Part shown: positions 57,181-64,000 of the stretch, in pieces
Layout: every line of letters begins with the position of its first letter
How positions within the stretch are numbered: the first letter of the stretch is position 1
Assembly: GCA_936914845.1 (NCBI GenBank)
Contig: CAKZGE010000020.1
Span: 53,907 to 117,906 of the forward strand
Reading direction: 5' to 3'
Source: an uncultured Chloracidobacterium sp.
Lineage (GTDB): Bacteria > Acidobacteriota > Blastocatellia > Pyrinomonadales > Pyrinomonadaceae
Length of the DNA: 64,000 bases
The notes under the pieces: model-generated
Told to the model about the DNA's origin: nothing
What the model saw: the letters and a program-made list of their open reading frames with translations, nothing else
The model's database searches: none
Made by a program: the position numbers and the translations under genes

Positions 57181-58929
57181 ATGTCAAAGATCTACCGCAT
57201 CGCTTTTCTTTTATTTTTCAATGCCGCCTTTGCTGCTGCAGGACTTGCCGCAGATCTGATCGTAACAAAGACCGCTGATACCAGCGACGGCTCCTGCGAT
57301 GCCGACTGCTCGCTTCGCGAGGCCATCGCAGCAGCGAACGCCAGCGCCGAAGCAGATGTCATACGCTTTGACCCGGAGGTCTTTGCAACACCGCAGACCA
57401 TCACTTTAGGCGGGTCCGAACTCGTCATCCAAAACAGTTCACCGGTCACCATCATCGGTTCCGGAGCTAAATTCCTGACCATTAGCGGCAACAATGCCAG
57501 CCGCATCTTAATGGTCGGACGCAGCTCATCGGCGAGCATTTACGGCATTACCTTCACCGGCGGCAATGGCATCGGGCCACAAGATTCCGGCCGCGGCGGG
57601 GCTCTCTATAATTACGGCGGCAACATGCTCGTCTCAGATTGTGTCATTTCCGGTAACACCGCGAATACCGGCGGCGGCCTGAACAGTGCGCAATCGAGTT
57701 CGCCGACGCCGGCTGTTACGCCAGTGACGACTATTCGCAACACGGTCGTAGCGAACAATACTTCGGTCAGCTCCGGCGGCGGGATGCAAAATTTTTCGAC
57801 CAGCACGCTTTTTATCGAAAATTGCCTTTTCACCAATAACCAAAGCGGCGGTTCAACCGGCGGCGGCGGCATGCAAGCCAACGGTATCGTCCGTATCAGC
57901 AATTCGACCTTTTCCGGAAATCGGTCTCCGGGCGGCACAGGCGGCGGCCTGCAGTCGAACGGCGGCGACCAGATCCTGACCAATGTTACGGTCACCGGCA
58001 ATACTGCCACGAACAATGGCGGCGGTATTCACCGCGCTTCTTCGGTTGCCGGGCTTTTTCTGCGTAATACGATCATCGCCGGAAATACGGGCGTTTCCAC
58101 CTCGCCGGATGTCACAAATATTACTAACGGCACCTTTGTTTCTCAGGGCAACAATATTATCGGCAATGTCGGCACCAGCACGGGTTGGACGGCGGCCGAT
58201 CTGACCAATACGGATCCGCTCCTTACCCCGCTCGGAAGTTACGGCGGACCGGTAATGTCCCACGCACTGTTGGACAATTCTCCGGCCATCGATGCCGGCA
58301 GCGGCTGCGTTTTGGACATCTCCTGCACTGCGGCAAATCCTCCGTTCGTTATCCGCACCGATTCCCGCGGAGCTGCACGTTTTGGCGGTGTTGATATCGG
58401 AGCTTACGAAGCCGCCGCAGATTACCTGGCAACTCTTCCAAGTGCTTCTGTCGGAACGGCTTACGCTTTCCGGCTGATACCGAATACGGGAACCTTCACA
58501 TTTTCGGTTGTCGATGGCAGCTTCGCTCCATTTACACTTGCGGCGGACACGACCCTTTCCGGCAGTTCCGCTGCGGCAGGAGCCTTTTATGCTGTCGTTG
58601 AGGCGGCGGGCGGCACCGGCACGGCGAGAAACAATTACGTGTTGAACGTGTTGGCAGACCCGGATCTAGTTCCGGTTTCCGGTCGCGTAGTATCGACAAG
58701 CGGCACGCCTGTGCGCAATGCTCGTGTTGTGCTTAGCAGTTCGACTGAAAAACGCGTTGCTTTGACCAACGGTTTTGGCTATTTCAGTTTTCAGGGTGTT
58801 CCGCGCGGCGACCTTTACGAACTCTCGGCATCGTCTCGCGAATATCCAAATTTCATTCCGCGGGAAATTTATGTGGCGGATGCGGACAGCGGCCTGCTGT
58901 TGTCGCCGGCCGCGATCTCGGCAAAATGA
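57181..58929 (+). CDS. Secreted CSLREAI / right-handed beta-helix protein
   Basis: A 582-residue exported protein. The signal peptide (residues 1-23, ending in GLAA) is followed by LIVTKTADTSDGSCDADCSLREAIAAANA, the CSLREAI element. A parallel beta-helix of asparagine-rich repeats (SGNTANTGGG, SGNRSPGGTGGG, TGNTATNNGGG) covers about 100-330. The C-terminus (about 490-582) resembles a carboxypeptidase-regulatory/CNA_B-like beta-sandwich (SGRVVSTSGTPVRNARVVL). Such proteins are surface or extracellular and may bind polysaccharides. GAGGGGGAAC lies just before the ATG. Confidence 0.88.
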   Translation: MSKIYRIAFLLFFNAAFAAAGLAADLIVTKTADTSDGSCDADCSLREAIAAANASAEADVIRFDPEVFATPQTITLGGSELVIQNSSPVTIIGSGAKFLTISGNNASRILMVGRSSSASIYGITFTGGNGIGPQDSGRGGALYNYGGNMLVSDCVISGNTANTGGGLNSAQSSSPTPAVTPVTTIRNTVVANNTSVSSGGGMQNFSTSTLFIENCLFTNNQSGGSTGGGGMQANGIVRISNSTFSGNRSPGGTGGGLQSNGGDQILTNVTVTGNTATNNGGGIHRASSVAGLFLRNTIIAGNTGVSTSPDVTNITNGTFVSQGNNIIGNVGTSTGWTAADLTNTDPLLTPLGSYGGPVMSHALLDNSPAIDAGSGCVLDISCTAANPPFVIRTDSRGAARFGGVDIGAYEAAADYLATLPSASVGTAYAFRLIPNTGTFTFSVVDGSFAPFTLAADTTLSGSSAAAGAFYAVVEAAGGTGTARNNYVLNVLADPDLVPVSGRVVSTSGTPVRNARVVLSSSTEKRVALTNGFGYFSFQGVPRGDLYELSASSREYPNFIPREIYVADADSGLLLSPAAISAK

Positions 58930-58937
58930 CTCGGGCG

Positions 58938-58966
58938 GGCGGGATCTTCGGTTCCGCCTTTCTCTT
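58938..58966 (+). terminator. Terminator between convergent genes
   Basis: GGCGGGA at 58938-58944 pairs with TTCCGCC at 58952-58958 (one G-T pair) around TCTTCGG and is followed by TTTCTCTT. It separates the secreted-protein gene from the convergent response regulator. Confidence 0.7.
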
Positions 58967-58978
58967 CACGGCCCCGCT

Positions 58979-59662
58979 TCAAATTATCAGTTTATAGCCA
59001 AAACCATGAACGGTCTGAATATACTGAGGGTGGCGGGGATTGCTTTCCAGTTTTTGCCGCAGCCACGCTATGTGAACATCGACGGTTCGGGTCGATGGCA
59101 TTGCATCATAACCCCAAACAGCATCGAGCAATTCATCCCTTGAATGTACCCGGCCCGGATTTTCGATCAGAAATTGCAGCAGTTTGAATTCCATTGCCGA
59201 CATTTCGACCGGCCGCCCGCTTTTTGCCACCGTCGCTTGTTTCAGGTCTATCGAAACATCGCCAAAAGCTAAAGACCCCGTTTCGCGGTTACTCGAGTTC
59301 GAATTTCGCCGCCGCAAAAGAGCTTCGACACGGGCCGCCAATTCGATCATTTCGAACGGTTTGGTCAAATAGTCATCTGCTCCGAGCTTAAGCCCAAGCA
59401 CTTTATCAATGGTCTCGCCCTTTGCCGTGAGCATCAATATCGGCACCTGCAACCCGCTTTGACGCACGTCGCGGCAGATGTCGTAACCGTTTTTTCCGGG
59501 CAGCATCAGGTCAAGTATCAGCAGATCGAATCCGCCGCCAAGTGCCGTTTCGAGGCCGCTGGTGCCGTCTGCACGGCTGACCACCTCAAAGCCTTCGCTT
59601 TTCAACCGATCGGTAAGTGTCAATATCAATCCGGGCTCATCTTCTATCAAAAGGATCTTCAT
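58979..59662 (-). CDS. OmpR/PhoB-type response regulator
   Basis: A 227-residue two-component regulator. The receiver domain (1-120) has the acidic pocket EDEP, the phosphoacceptor Asp in LILDLMLPGKNGYD and the conserved Lys in DYLTKPFE. The winged-helix DNA-binding domain (130-225) has LKQATVAKSGRPVEMSAMEFKLLQFLIENPGR and the RTVDVHIAWLRQKL recognition region. Its kinase partner would be the gene upstream, but only a C-terminal fragment of a kinase is found, overlapping this start by four bases. Confidence 0.94.
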   Translation of the reverse strand: MKILLIEDEPGLILTLTDRLKSEGFEVVSRADGTSGLETALGGGFDLLILDLMLPGKNGYDICRDVRQSGLQVPILMLTAKGETIDKVLGLKLGADDYLTKPFEMIELAARVEALLRRRNSNSSNRETGSLAFGDVSIDLKQATVAKSGRPVEMSAMEFKLLQFLIENPGRVHSRDELLDAVWGYDAMPSTRTVDVHIAWLRQKLESNPRHPQYIQTVHGFGYKLII

Positions 59663-59895
59663 ACGGCGATCGGGATCTTTATAGAGAATTCGCTTCCGGC
59701 ACCGGGCCGGCTTTGTGCATCGACGGAGCCGCCATGAGCTTCGGCGATCTGTTTCACGAGGCTTAGCCCCAGTCCGCTGCCGTGGATCTGGGCATCAACG
59801 ACCTGCCGCGACCGAAAAAACGGTTCGAACACCTGTTTCAGATCCGCCGGCGAAATACCGACGCCGCGGCGTTCAGCTTCCTTATAAATGGACAA
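59659..59895 (-). pseudogene. Histidine kinase remnant (C-terminal ATPase boxes only)
   Basis: Only about 78 residues remain: a G1-like RRGVGIS, then the F-box-like FEPFFRS, G2 GSGLGLSLVKQIAEAHGG and the end of the ATPase domain. The whole sensor, dimerisation helix with His, and N-box are missing, and the G1 Asp is replaced. It overlaps the response regulator start by an ATGA, as in an intact kinase-regulator operon. Upstream the sequence turns into a different coding fragment on the opposite strand, so a rearrangement has cut the gene. Confidence 0.7.
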
Positions 59896-60011
59896 CCGTT
59901 TCGGGTGGTGTCGAACGCGAAGTGTTCAATGTTGATTCTTATGAACTTAACCCGGCCGACATCGCCGGCAGATCTACCGAACGAAGATTTGAACTGAAAA
60001 GAGAACAATAG
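59887..60011 (+). pseudogene. C-terminal fragment of an unrelated plus-strand gene
   Basis: Reading on the plus strand, TTVSGGVEREVF, NVDSYELNPADIAGRSTER and RFELKREQ then stop give a run of about 40 residues with codon use like the neighbours, ending at 60011. The 5' part is missing, cut by the join with the kinase remnant at about 59.88 kb. No family is recognised. A hairpin with two G-T pairs follows at 60027-60058, which would suit a terminator for this strand, although it also spans the ypdA stop. Confidence 0.4.
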
Positions 60012-60040
60012 GTCGATCTCGATAAAAAGGCGGCTGCGAT

Positions 60041-61051
60041 CTATTTTGCGGCTGCCTTATTTAATTTTGCCGCAAGCAGCGGAATGAACTTTTTCGGGGC
60101 TTCGATGGCGCCTATTATATGCCGGTGATTTGTGAAATGCCCGACAACATAAACTCCCGCGACATTCGTTTCAAACGTCTCTTGGTTATAAATTGGAACT
60201 TCTCCGTATTTGTTCCGCTCGGTCTCGACCCCTAGATCTTTGAGCATTGAAAGTTCCGCGTCCGAACCGATCAGCACAAAAACAGCGTCGTTCGGCAAAA
60301 CTGCCCGCACGCCGTTCTCGTCTTCAAGCTCGACCTCTTTTTCGCGTATCTCGACAACCTTTCCGAGAAAGAAGAGTTCCAGACAATGTTTTTGCAGTTC
60401 GGCTTCGAGCGGCTGTTTGACCCAGTATTTGATACAACCCTGTTTCGGGTCGTTATTTTCCCAATCTTTGCGAAATATCGCCAGCGTTGCGTTTGCTCCC
60501 TCTTCCGCGAGAAAAAGTGCAGCCTCGCCCGCCGAATTCCCGCCGCCGACGACCAGCACATCCTTTCGCACCCACGGATATGTTTCGTGAAACATATTGT
60601 GCACCTTGGGCAATGTTTCGCCCGGCACGTTCAAACTCCGCGGATGATCCATTGCTCCGATCGCGAACAGCACCGCTTTTGCAGAATAGCCGCCTTTATC
60701 GGTCGTGACCTGAAAAATGTCGTCATTTTTCTCGACGCTTTGCACGGTTTCTTCCGTCCTCACATTCAATTCATTTTCCAACACAAACCGCACGTAATAT
60801 GAAAGAAGTTCTTCGCGGGTCGGTTTTTCGCGGACAGGCTGCAGTTCGCCGGGGTTGAATTCGAGTTCGTTGGTGGTGGAAAAAACGGTCAGTCCGACCG
60901 GATATTGATAGATGGTGTTGCCGATCAGCCCTTTTTCGATGACCAGATAGTCAAGTCCGGCCTTTTTCGCTTCGTATGCCGCCGAAATGCCCGCCGGGCC
61001 GGCACCGATTATTATCAGATCGAACATCTTCGATTCGCACTCAGCCGTCAT
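60041..61051 (-). CDS. ypdA: YpdA-type bacillithiol disulfide reductase (FAD/NAD(P))
   Basis: A protein of 336 residues of the thioredoxin-reductase-like family that reduces bacillithiol disulfide in other bacteria, without the CxxC of thioredoxin reductase. The FAD-binding GAGPAGISAAYEA near residue 15, the NAD(P)-binding VVGGGNSAGEAALFLA near 165, and the final GHFTNHRHIIGAIE segment are visible. The ATG at 61051 overlaps the stop of the upstream 85-residue gene by ATGA. It suggests the organism may use bacillithiol, inferred only from this gene. Confidence 0.88.
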   Translation of the reverse strand: MTAECESKMFDLIIIGAGPAGISAAYEAKKAGLDYLVIEKGLIGNTIYQYPVGLTVFSTTNELEFNPGELQPVREKPTREELLSYYVRFVLENELNVRTEETVQSVEKNDDIFQVTTDKGGYSAKAVLFAIGAMDHPRSLNVPGETLPKVHNMFHETYPWVRKDVLVVGGGNSAGEAALFLAEEGANATLAIFRKDWENNDPKQGCIKYWVKQPLEAELQKHCLELFFLGKVVEIREKEVELEDENGVRAVLPNDAVFVLIGSDAELSMLKDLGVETERNKYGEVPIYNQETFETNVAGVYVVGHFTNHRHIIGAIEAPKKFIPLLAAKLNKAAAK

Positions 61052-61305
61052 TCTCCGCCGTTCTCCATCTGCCGCAAGTGGTCTTTGAACATTTCGATCT
61101 GTTCTTTGGTCGTTTCCAGCTCGCGTTTTGATTCCATATACTTTTGCCATTCGCCGGTCATCGTCAAAGCTTTGGTCACGTCCTCGTCAAGGGCATGTGC
61201 CATAACGACCAACAGATCGCTAAGAGATTCATTGGCACCGAGCAGCGATTGAATGATCGTATACGCCAGTTTGGCTTTCGGCAGATCAATATCAGTTTCC
61301 GGCAT
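61048..61305 (-). CDS. Small helical protein upstream of ypdA
   Basis: An 85-residue protein, mainly helical, ending in a charged coiled-coil (KRELETTKEQIEMFKDHLRQMEN). No signal or membrane segment and no recognised family. Its stop overlaps the ypdA start (ATGA) and its own start is three bases after the stop of the next upstream gene, so the set is one operon. A partner role with YpdA is possible but only positional. Confidence 0.7.
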   Translation of the reverse strand: MPETDIDLPKAKLAYTIIQSLLGANESLSDLLVVMAHALDEDVTKALTMTGEWQKYMESKRELETTKEQIEMFKDHLRQMENGGE

Positions 61306-61307
61306 GT

Positions 61308-62222
61308 TTAATTTTCGGTATCTTCCTCGTCTTGATCTACCGGACGCTCATCCGGCTTGATCGTCGGTTCGACGGTAGCTCCGGCCGGCCTGATCCAATA
61401 TTCGACCGTGGAGAAATTTCTATAACCGCCATAGATCACATTCAGTGGTATATTCTGCTTGTTATGCTCTGATGCCGCTTTGTCCCACTGCATCCTGATC
61501 TCTTGTCGGACAAGGCCGATGTCATAGATCTCATCATCAGCGTAAAACACTACTACCGCAAAAGCTCCTTGTGTCTTGGCGGCCGCATCCAGAAAAGCCG
61601 TCGGAATGGTGATCGGTGACGCCGTTTCTGTCACATCGTCAGCAGGTTCGATCTCAGATGTGATTCCGTTCGTTCCGCCTTCGGCAGCTAGTTCGGCTTG
61701 CAGCGCGAGTTCTTCTTGCTCTTGCTGAGATTTATACTTAGCATTCCACAAAGTTTCTGTCGCACCAGCACCATCTTCGAGGTAACCTCGATCGTAAAAA
61801 ACAGACTGCTTCGGGTCGGTCTTTGGTTCTTTGATGGCGGCACGCGACTGCGGCATTTCTGCCCCGGCAGGCACGGCAAACAGCTCGGCGACGTATTTCT
61901 CCTGCAGCGAGCCTTGCACTATCGTAATGCGGCTCTGATCGAATTTGCGGAAAAGAATATGGTTAACAAACGCCGGCTTTAAATTGAGTCGTTCGCCTGG
62001 CAACTGATCCAAGCCCGGGTAAACAATTATTACGCCTCTATGAGATGGGTTTTCCGCAAGCATCGCCAACAACCCATCGACCCGCCCGCGAAACGTACAC
62101 TCGCCGACCCGCCCAAATTCATCGATTTGTTCTGCTTTTGGCGGCAAGCTTTCTTGCGTTTGGCCAAAGGCCGAAAATGCTAAGAGCACGAACAGAGATA
62201 CTAGCAATGCACAGCGTTTCAT
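61308..62222 (-). CDS. Exported protein of unknown function
   Basis: A protein of about 304 residues with a signal peptide (MKRCALLVSLFVLLAFSAFGQ). The mature part has one cysteine in GECTFRGRVDGLL near residue 43, and mixed alpha/beta segments such as RGVIIVYPGLDQLPGERL and GAFAVVVFYADDEIYD. The C-terminus is proline- and acid-rich. No catalytic motif was recognised. It is in a run of small unknown genes leading to ypdA. Confidence 0.7.
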   Translation of the reverse strand: MKRCALLVSLFVLLAFSAFGQTQESLPPKAEQIDEFGRVGECTFRGRVDGLLAMLAENPSHRGVIIVYPGLDQLPGERLNLKPAFVNHILFRKFDQSRITIVQGSLQEKYVAELFAVPAGAEMPQSRAAIKEPKTDPKQSVFYDRGYLEDGAGATETLWNAKYKSQQEQEELALQAELAAEGGTNGITSEIEPADDVTETASPITIPTAFLDAAAKTQGAFAVVVFYADDEIYDIGLVRQEIRMQWDKAASEHNKQNIPLNVIYGGYRNFSTVEYWIRPAGATVEPTIKPDERPVDQDEEDTEN

Positions 62223-62235
62223 AAGCACCTCGCGG

Positions 62236-62481
62236 CTAATAATTTATCACACGCACAACGCCGGTCGATTCCTTGCTGCCTTTCGGCACGGACATCAGCG
62301 TGAACCGGTGGTTAAAGTCGCCGACAGCAATATCGTGCCATTCGTATTTCATCACGGCGCCGTCGTCAAATTCGTAGATCCGCTCGATCCGTGCATTTTC
62401 ATACACGGTCGAAGCTTCGGACGCGATCTTTTCCGTTTCGTCACGCATTATTATCTTTACGTATTCTTCCGCAGTTTTCAT
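62236..62481 (-). CDS. Small protein of unknown function
   Basis: An 81-residue soluble protein with alternating strands (RIERIYEFDDGAVMKYEWHDI, NHRFTLMSVPKG) and no signal peptide. No family was recognised. It starts four bases from the qor stop and ends 13 bases before the exported-protein start, so all four genes probably share one transcript from qor to ypdA. Confidence 0.65.
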   Translation of the reverse strand: MKTAEEYVKIIMRDETEKIASEASTVYENARIERIYEFDDGAVMKYEWHDIAVGDFNHRFTLMSVPKGSKESTGVVRVINY

Positions 62482-62485
62482 AGAT

Positions 62486-63448
62486 TCAGGGCGTAATTAT
62501 TATTTTTCCTTGAGCTTTATCTTCAATTACGGCATGGTGAGCCTCGGCGGCCTGTTCCAGCGAAAAGCTCCGGCTGATGAAAGGCTTTAGCGAACCGCTG
62601 CTCAGCCCATCAAAGATCGCTTCGTGTATCCGCATAACGTCCGCTGCCGGCGCATTGAAAAGCGACATCCCGTAAATAGTAGCATCTTTTGTCATTGCCA
62701 GTCGCGGCGTAAACTGCAAACTTCCGCGGTTTCCGATCACTACAATGCGGCCGAACATCGCCAGAACGTCGAAATCCTTTTCGAGATTCTCGTTCGCCAG
62801 CATTTCGATAATGATGTCAACGCCCTTGCCGCCCGTATATTCGCTGATCTCTTCCAAATAGCCGGCCTGCGAATGGTCGAACACGTGTTCGGCCCCGCTG
62901 TTGATCGCAAGTTCGCGGCCCGCATCGCTGCTCGCCGTGCCGAGCACACGCAGACCGGCCGCCTTTGCCCATTGCACCGCCGCCGTTCCAACGCCGCCCG
63001 ACGCCCCATGCACCAGCACCATCTCGCCCGCTTTCGCCTGTGCTTTCTGAAACAGCCCGCGGTAGCTTGTCGCATACGGCGTCCAAATGCCTGCCCCCTC
63101 CGCGAAAGACACGTTAGCCGGCAAAGCACCGAGCTGAGCTTCTTTGCACAATGCAAATTCCGCGTAAGTTCCCGTCACAGCCCCAGCGGTATAGACACGG
63201 TCGCCGGGTTGAAAACGGACGACGGCATCTCCGCACTTTTCTACCGTTCCGGCACCGTCTTTGCCCGGCACATACGGCAGCTTCGGTGCGTGAGCATGGT
63301 TTCCCGACCGCAGATAGGTATCGACCGGGTTCACACCGGCCGCCTTGATCCGCACCAACACCTCATCCGCTCCCGGTTCCGGAACGGGCACCTCTTTGAC
63401 AACCAACACTTCCGGTGGCCCGAATTCGCTAACGACAATTGCTTTCAT
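62486..63448 (-). CDS. NADPH:quinone oxidoreductase (zinc-free MDR family)
   Basis: A 320-residue medium-chain dehydrogenase of the quinone oxidoreductase type. The N-terminal GroES-like domain (KEVPVPEPGADEVLVRIKAAGVNPVDTYLRSG) lacks zinc-ligating cysteines, and the NADPH-binding Rossmann motif GASGGVGTAAVQWAK is near residue 150. It would reduce quinones or enones with NADPH. It heads a run of small genes ending in ypdA, hinting at a redox-stress theme. Confidence 0.92.
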   Translation of the reverse strand: MKAIVVSEFGPPEVLVVKEVPVPEPGADEVLVRIKAAGVNPVDTYLRSGNHAHAPKLPYVPGKDGAGTVEKCGDAVVRFQPGDRVYTAGAVTGTYAEFALCKEAQLGALPANVSFAEGAGIWTPYATSYRGLFQKAQAKAGEMVLVHGASGGVGTAAVQWAKAAGLRVLGTASSDAGRELAINSGAEHVFDHSQAGYLEEISEYTGGKGVDIIIEMLANENLEKDFDVLAMFGRIVVIGNRGSLQFTPRLAMTKDATIYGMSLFNAPAADVMRIHEAIFDGLSSGSLKPFISRSFSLEQAAEAHHAVIEDKAQGKIIITP

Positions 63449-63670
63449 ATCAAATAAAGAGAAGACGCTGTTATTTAGGTGCTTTAAAAGAAAATAGACC
63501 GATCAGGCCGCCATAATAAAACGAATTGAAATACAAATTCGATCGTTCTTTCTTTTTGTTTTAGAGATATTTCAAGTCAATGTTTTCTCATAACTTAGAT
63601 TATAAGAGATTTTACTGTCCTATTTCACTAGACCGTTTTACTTTCCTCCAAGAGTTTATATTTTGAAGAC

Positions 63671-64000
63671 TTAATTCTTGTCAATTTCGGTGTTTTTTAT
63701 GTTAGCTTGTTTCTTCCTTAAATTTTCTAATCTTGGCAGAACATCTTCATCGCTATGGTCTAATTTCATTAACTTCTCATAAGTCTCTATTGCTTCGTTA
63801 ATTTTGCCTATCTTTTCATATTGAAACCCCAAAAAATACAAAGCAGATGTATCATTCTCATCTATATTGACGGCCTTTTTAAAGCTTTCCAAAGCATCTT
63901 CGTTTTGTAGCAATTCTTGTTGAAAGATTCCTAGTTTTACCCAAATGTAAGGATCCCCTAAAATGGTACCAGAAGAAAGTGGAGTTTTCGGCGGGTGGTA
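63671..64000 (-). CDS. TPR-containing protein, C-terminal part (5' end outside window)
   Basis: The frame is open to the window edge. Two TPR-type repeats are visible (ALESFKKAVNIDENDTSALYFLGFQYEKIGKI and EAIETYEKLMKLDHSDEDVLPRLENLRKK). TPR proteins mediate protein contacts. The DNA here, with the 222 gene-free bases before it (63449-63670), is clearly AT-rich compared with the rest of the window, pointing to a different compositional domain at the edge. Confidence 0.75.
   Translation of the reverse strand, partial: YHPPKTPLSSGTILGDPYIWVKLGIFQQELLQNEDALESFKKAVNIDENDTSALYFLGFQYEKIGKINEAIETYEKLMKLDHSDEDVLPRLENLRKKQANIKNTEIDKN

Overview
The window reads as a chromosomal segment of a Gram-negative, aerobic heterotroph, most probably an acidobacterium of the Blastocatellia (Pyrinomonadaceae-like) type. 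This placement is inferred from gene content: an alternative complex III (ACIII) operon joined to an A2-type caa3 oxidase, a YpdA-type disulfide reductase, a 7TM-HD phosphohydrolase, a CSLREAI-type secreted protein and lipoprotein-sorting genes, in DNA of roughly 50-55% GC. No rRNA, tRNA, CRISPR array, prophage or intact insertion sequence was seen.

Left part (1-16.5 kb): the 3' end of mutS2 converges on thymidine kinase. Then come a protein with the phosphoglycerate mutase fold whose catalytic residues are lost, a GNAT enzyme, a small secreted protein, a CorC-type membrane protein with enolase and a HEAT-like protein, a NifU-like Fe-S protein, and a plus-strand run (TlpA-like lipoprotein, Nudix, GH15 glycosidase, pyruvate kinase, secreted hydrolase-propeller fusion). 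A CHAP-like protein faces this run.

Middle (16.8-34.6 kb, all minus strand): a radical SAM gene, a four-gene lipoprotein-sorting cassette (lipoprotein, LolD-like ATPase, small membrane protein, LolA-like carrier), and one long respiratory operon: actA-B-C-D-E-F, a small membrane protein, SCO, then oxidase subunits II, I, III and IV. Together these would take electrons from quinol through ACIII to oxygen.

Right part (34.7-64 kb): an atypical ROK protein, DedA, a GHMP kinase and a DUF4097 protein. Next is purS-purQ plus a DUF4870 gene, flanked by two oppositely oriented arrays of a 73-84 bp non-coding repeat. Then follow purB, asd, an aminotransferase, dapD, dapA and a PgpH-like phosphohydrolase (purine and lysine/peptidoglycan precursor supply), HflX, ACT-malic enzyme, a beta-helix secreted protein, a response regulator with only a remnant of its histidine kinase, a ypdA cluster, a quinone oxidoreductase and the edge of an AT-rich TPR gene.

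The strongest oddities are the dead phosphoglycerate mutase homologue (nucleophile Ser replaced by Ala and nearly all metal ligands lost in an intact frame), the inverted repeat arrays around purS-purQ with a cluster of three-base-loop palindromes, the kinase-remnant junction near 59.88 kb, and a frameshifted gene coupled to a CsbD-like gene.
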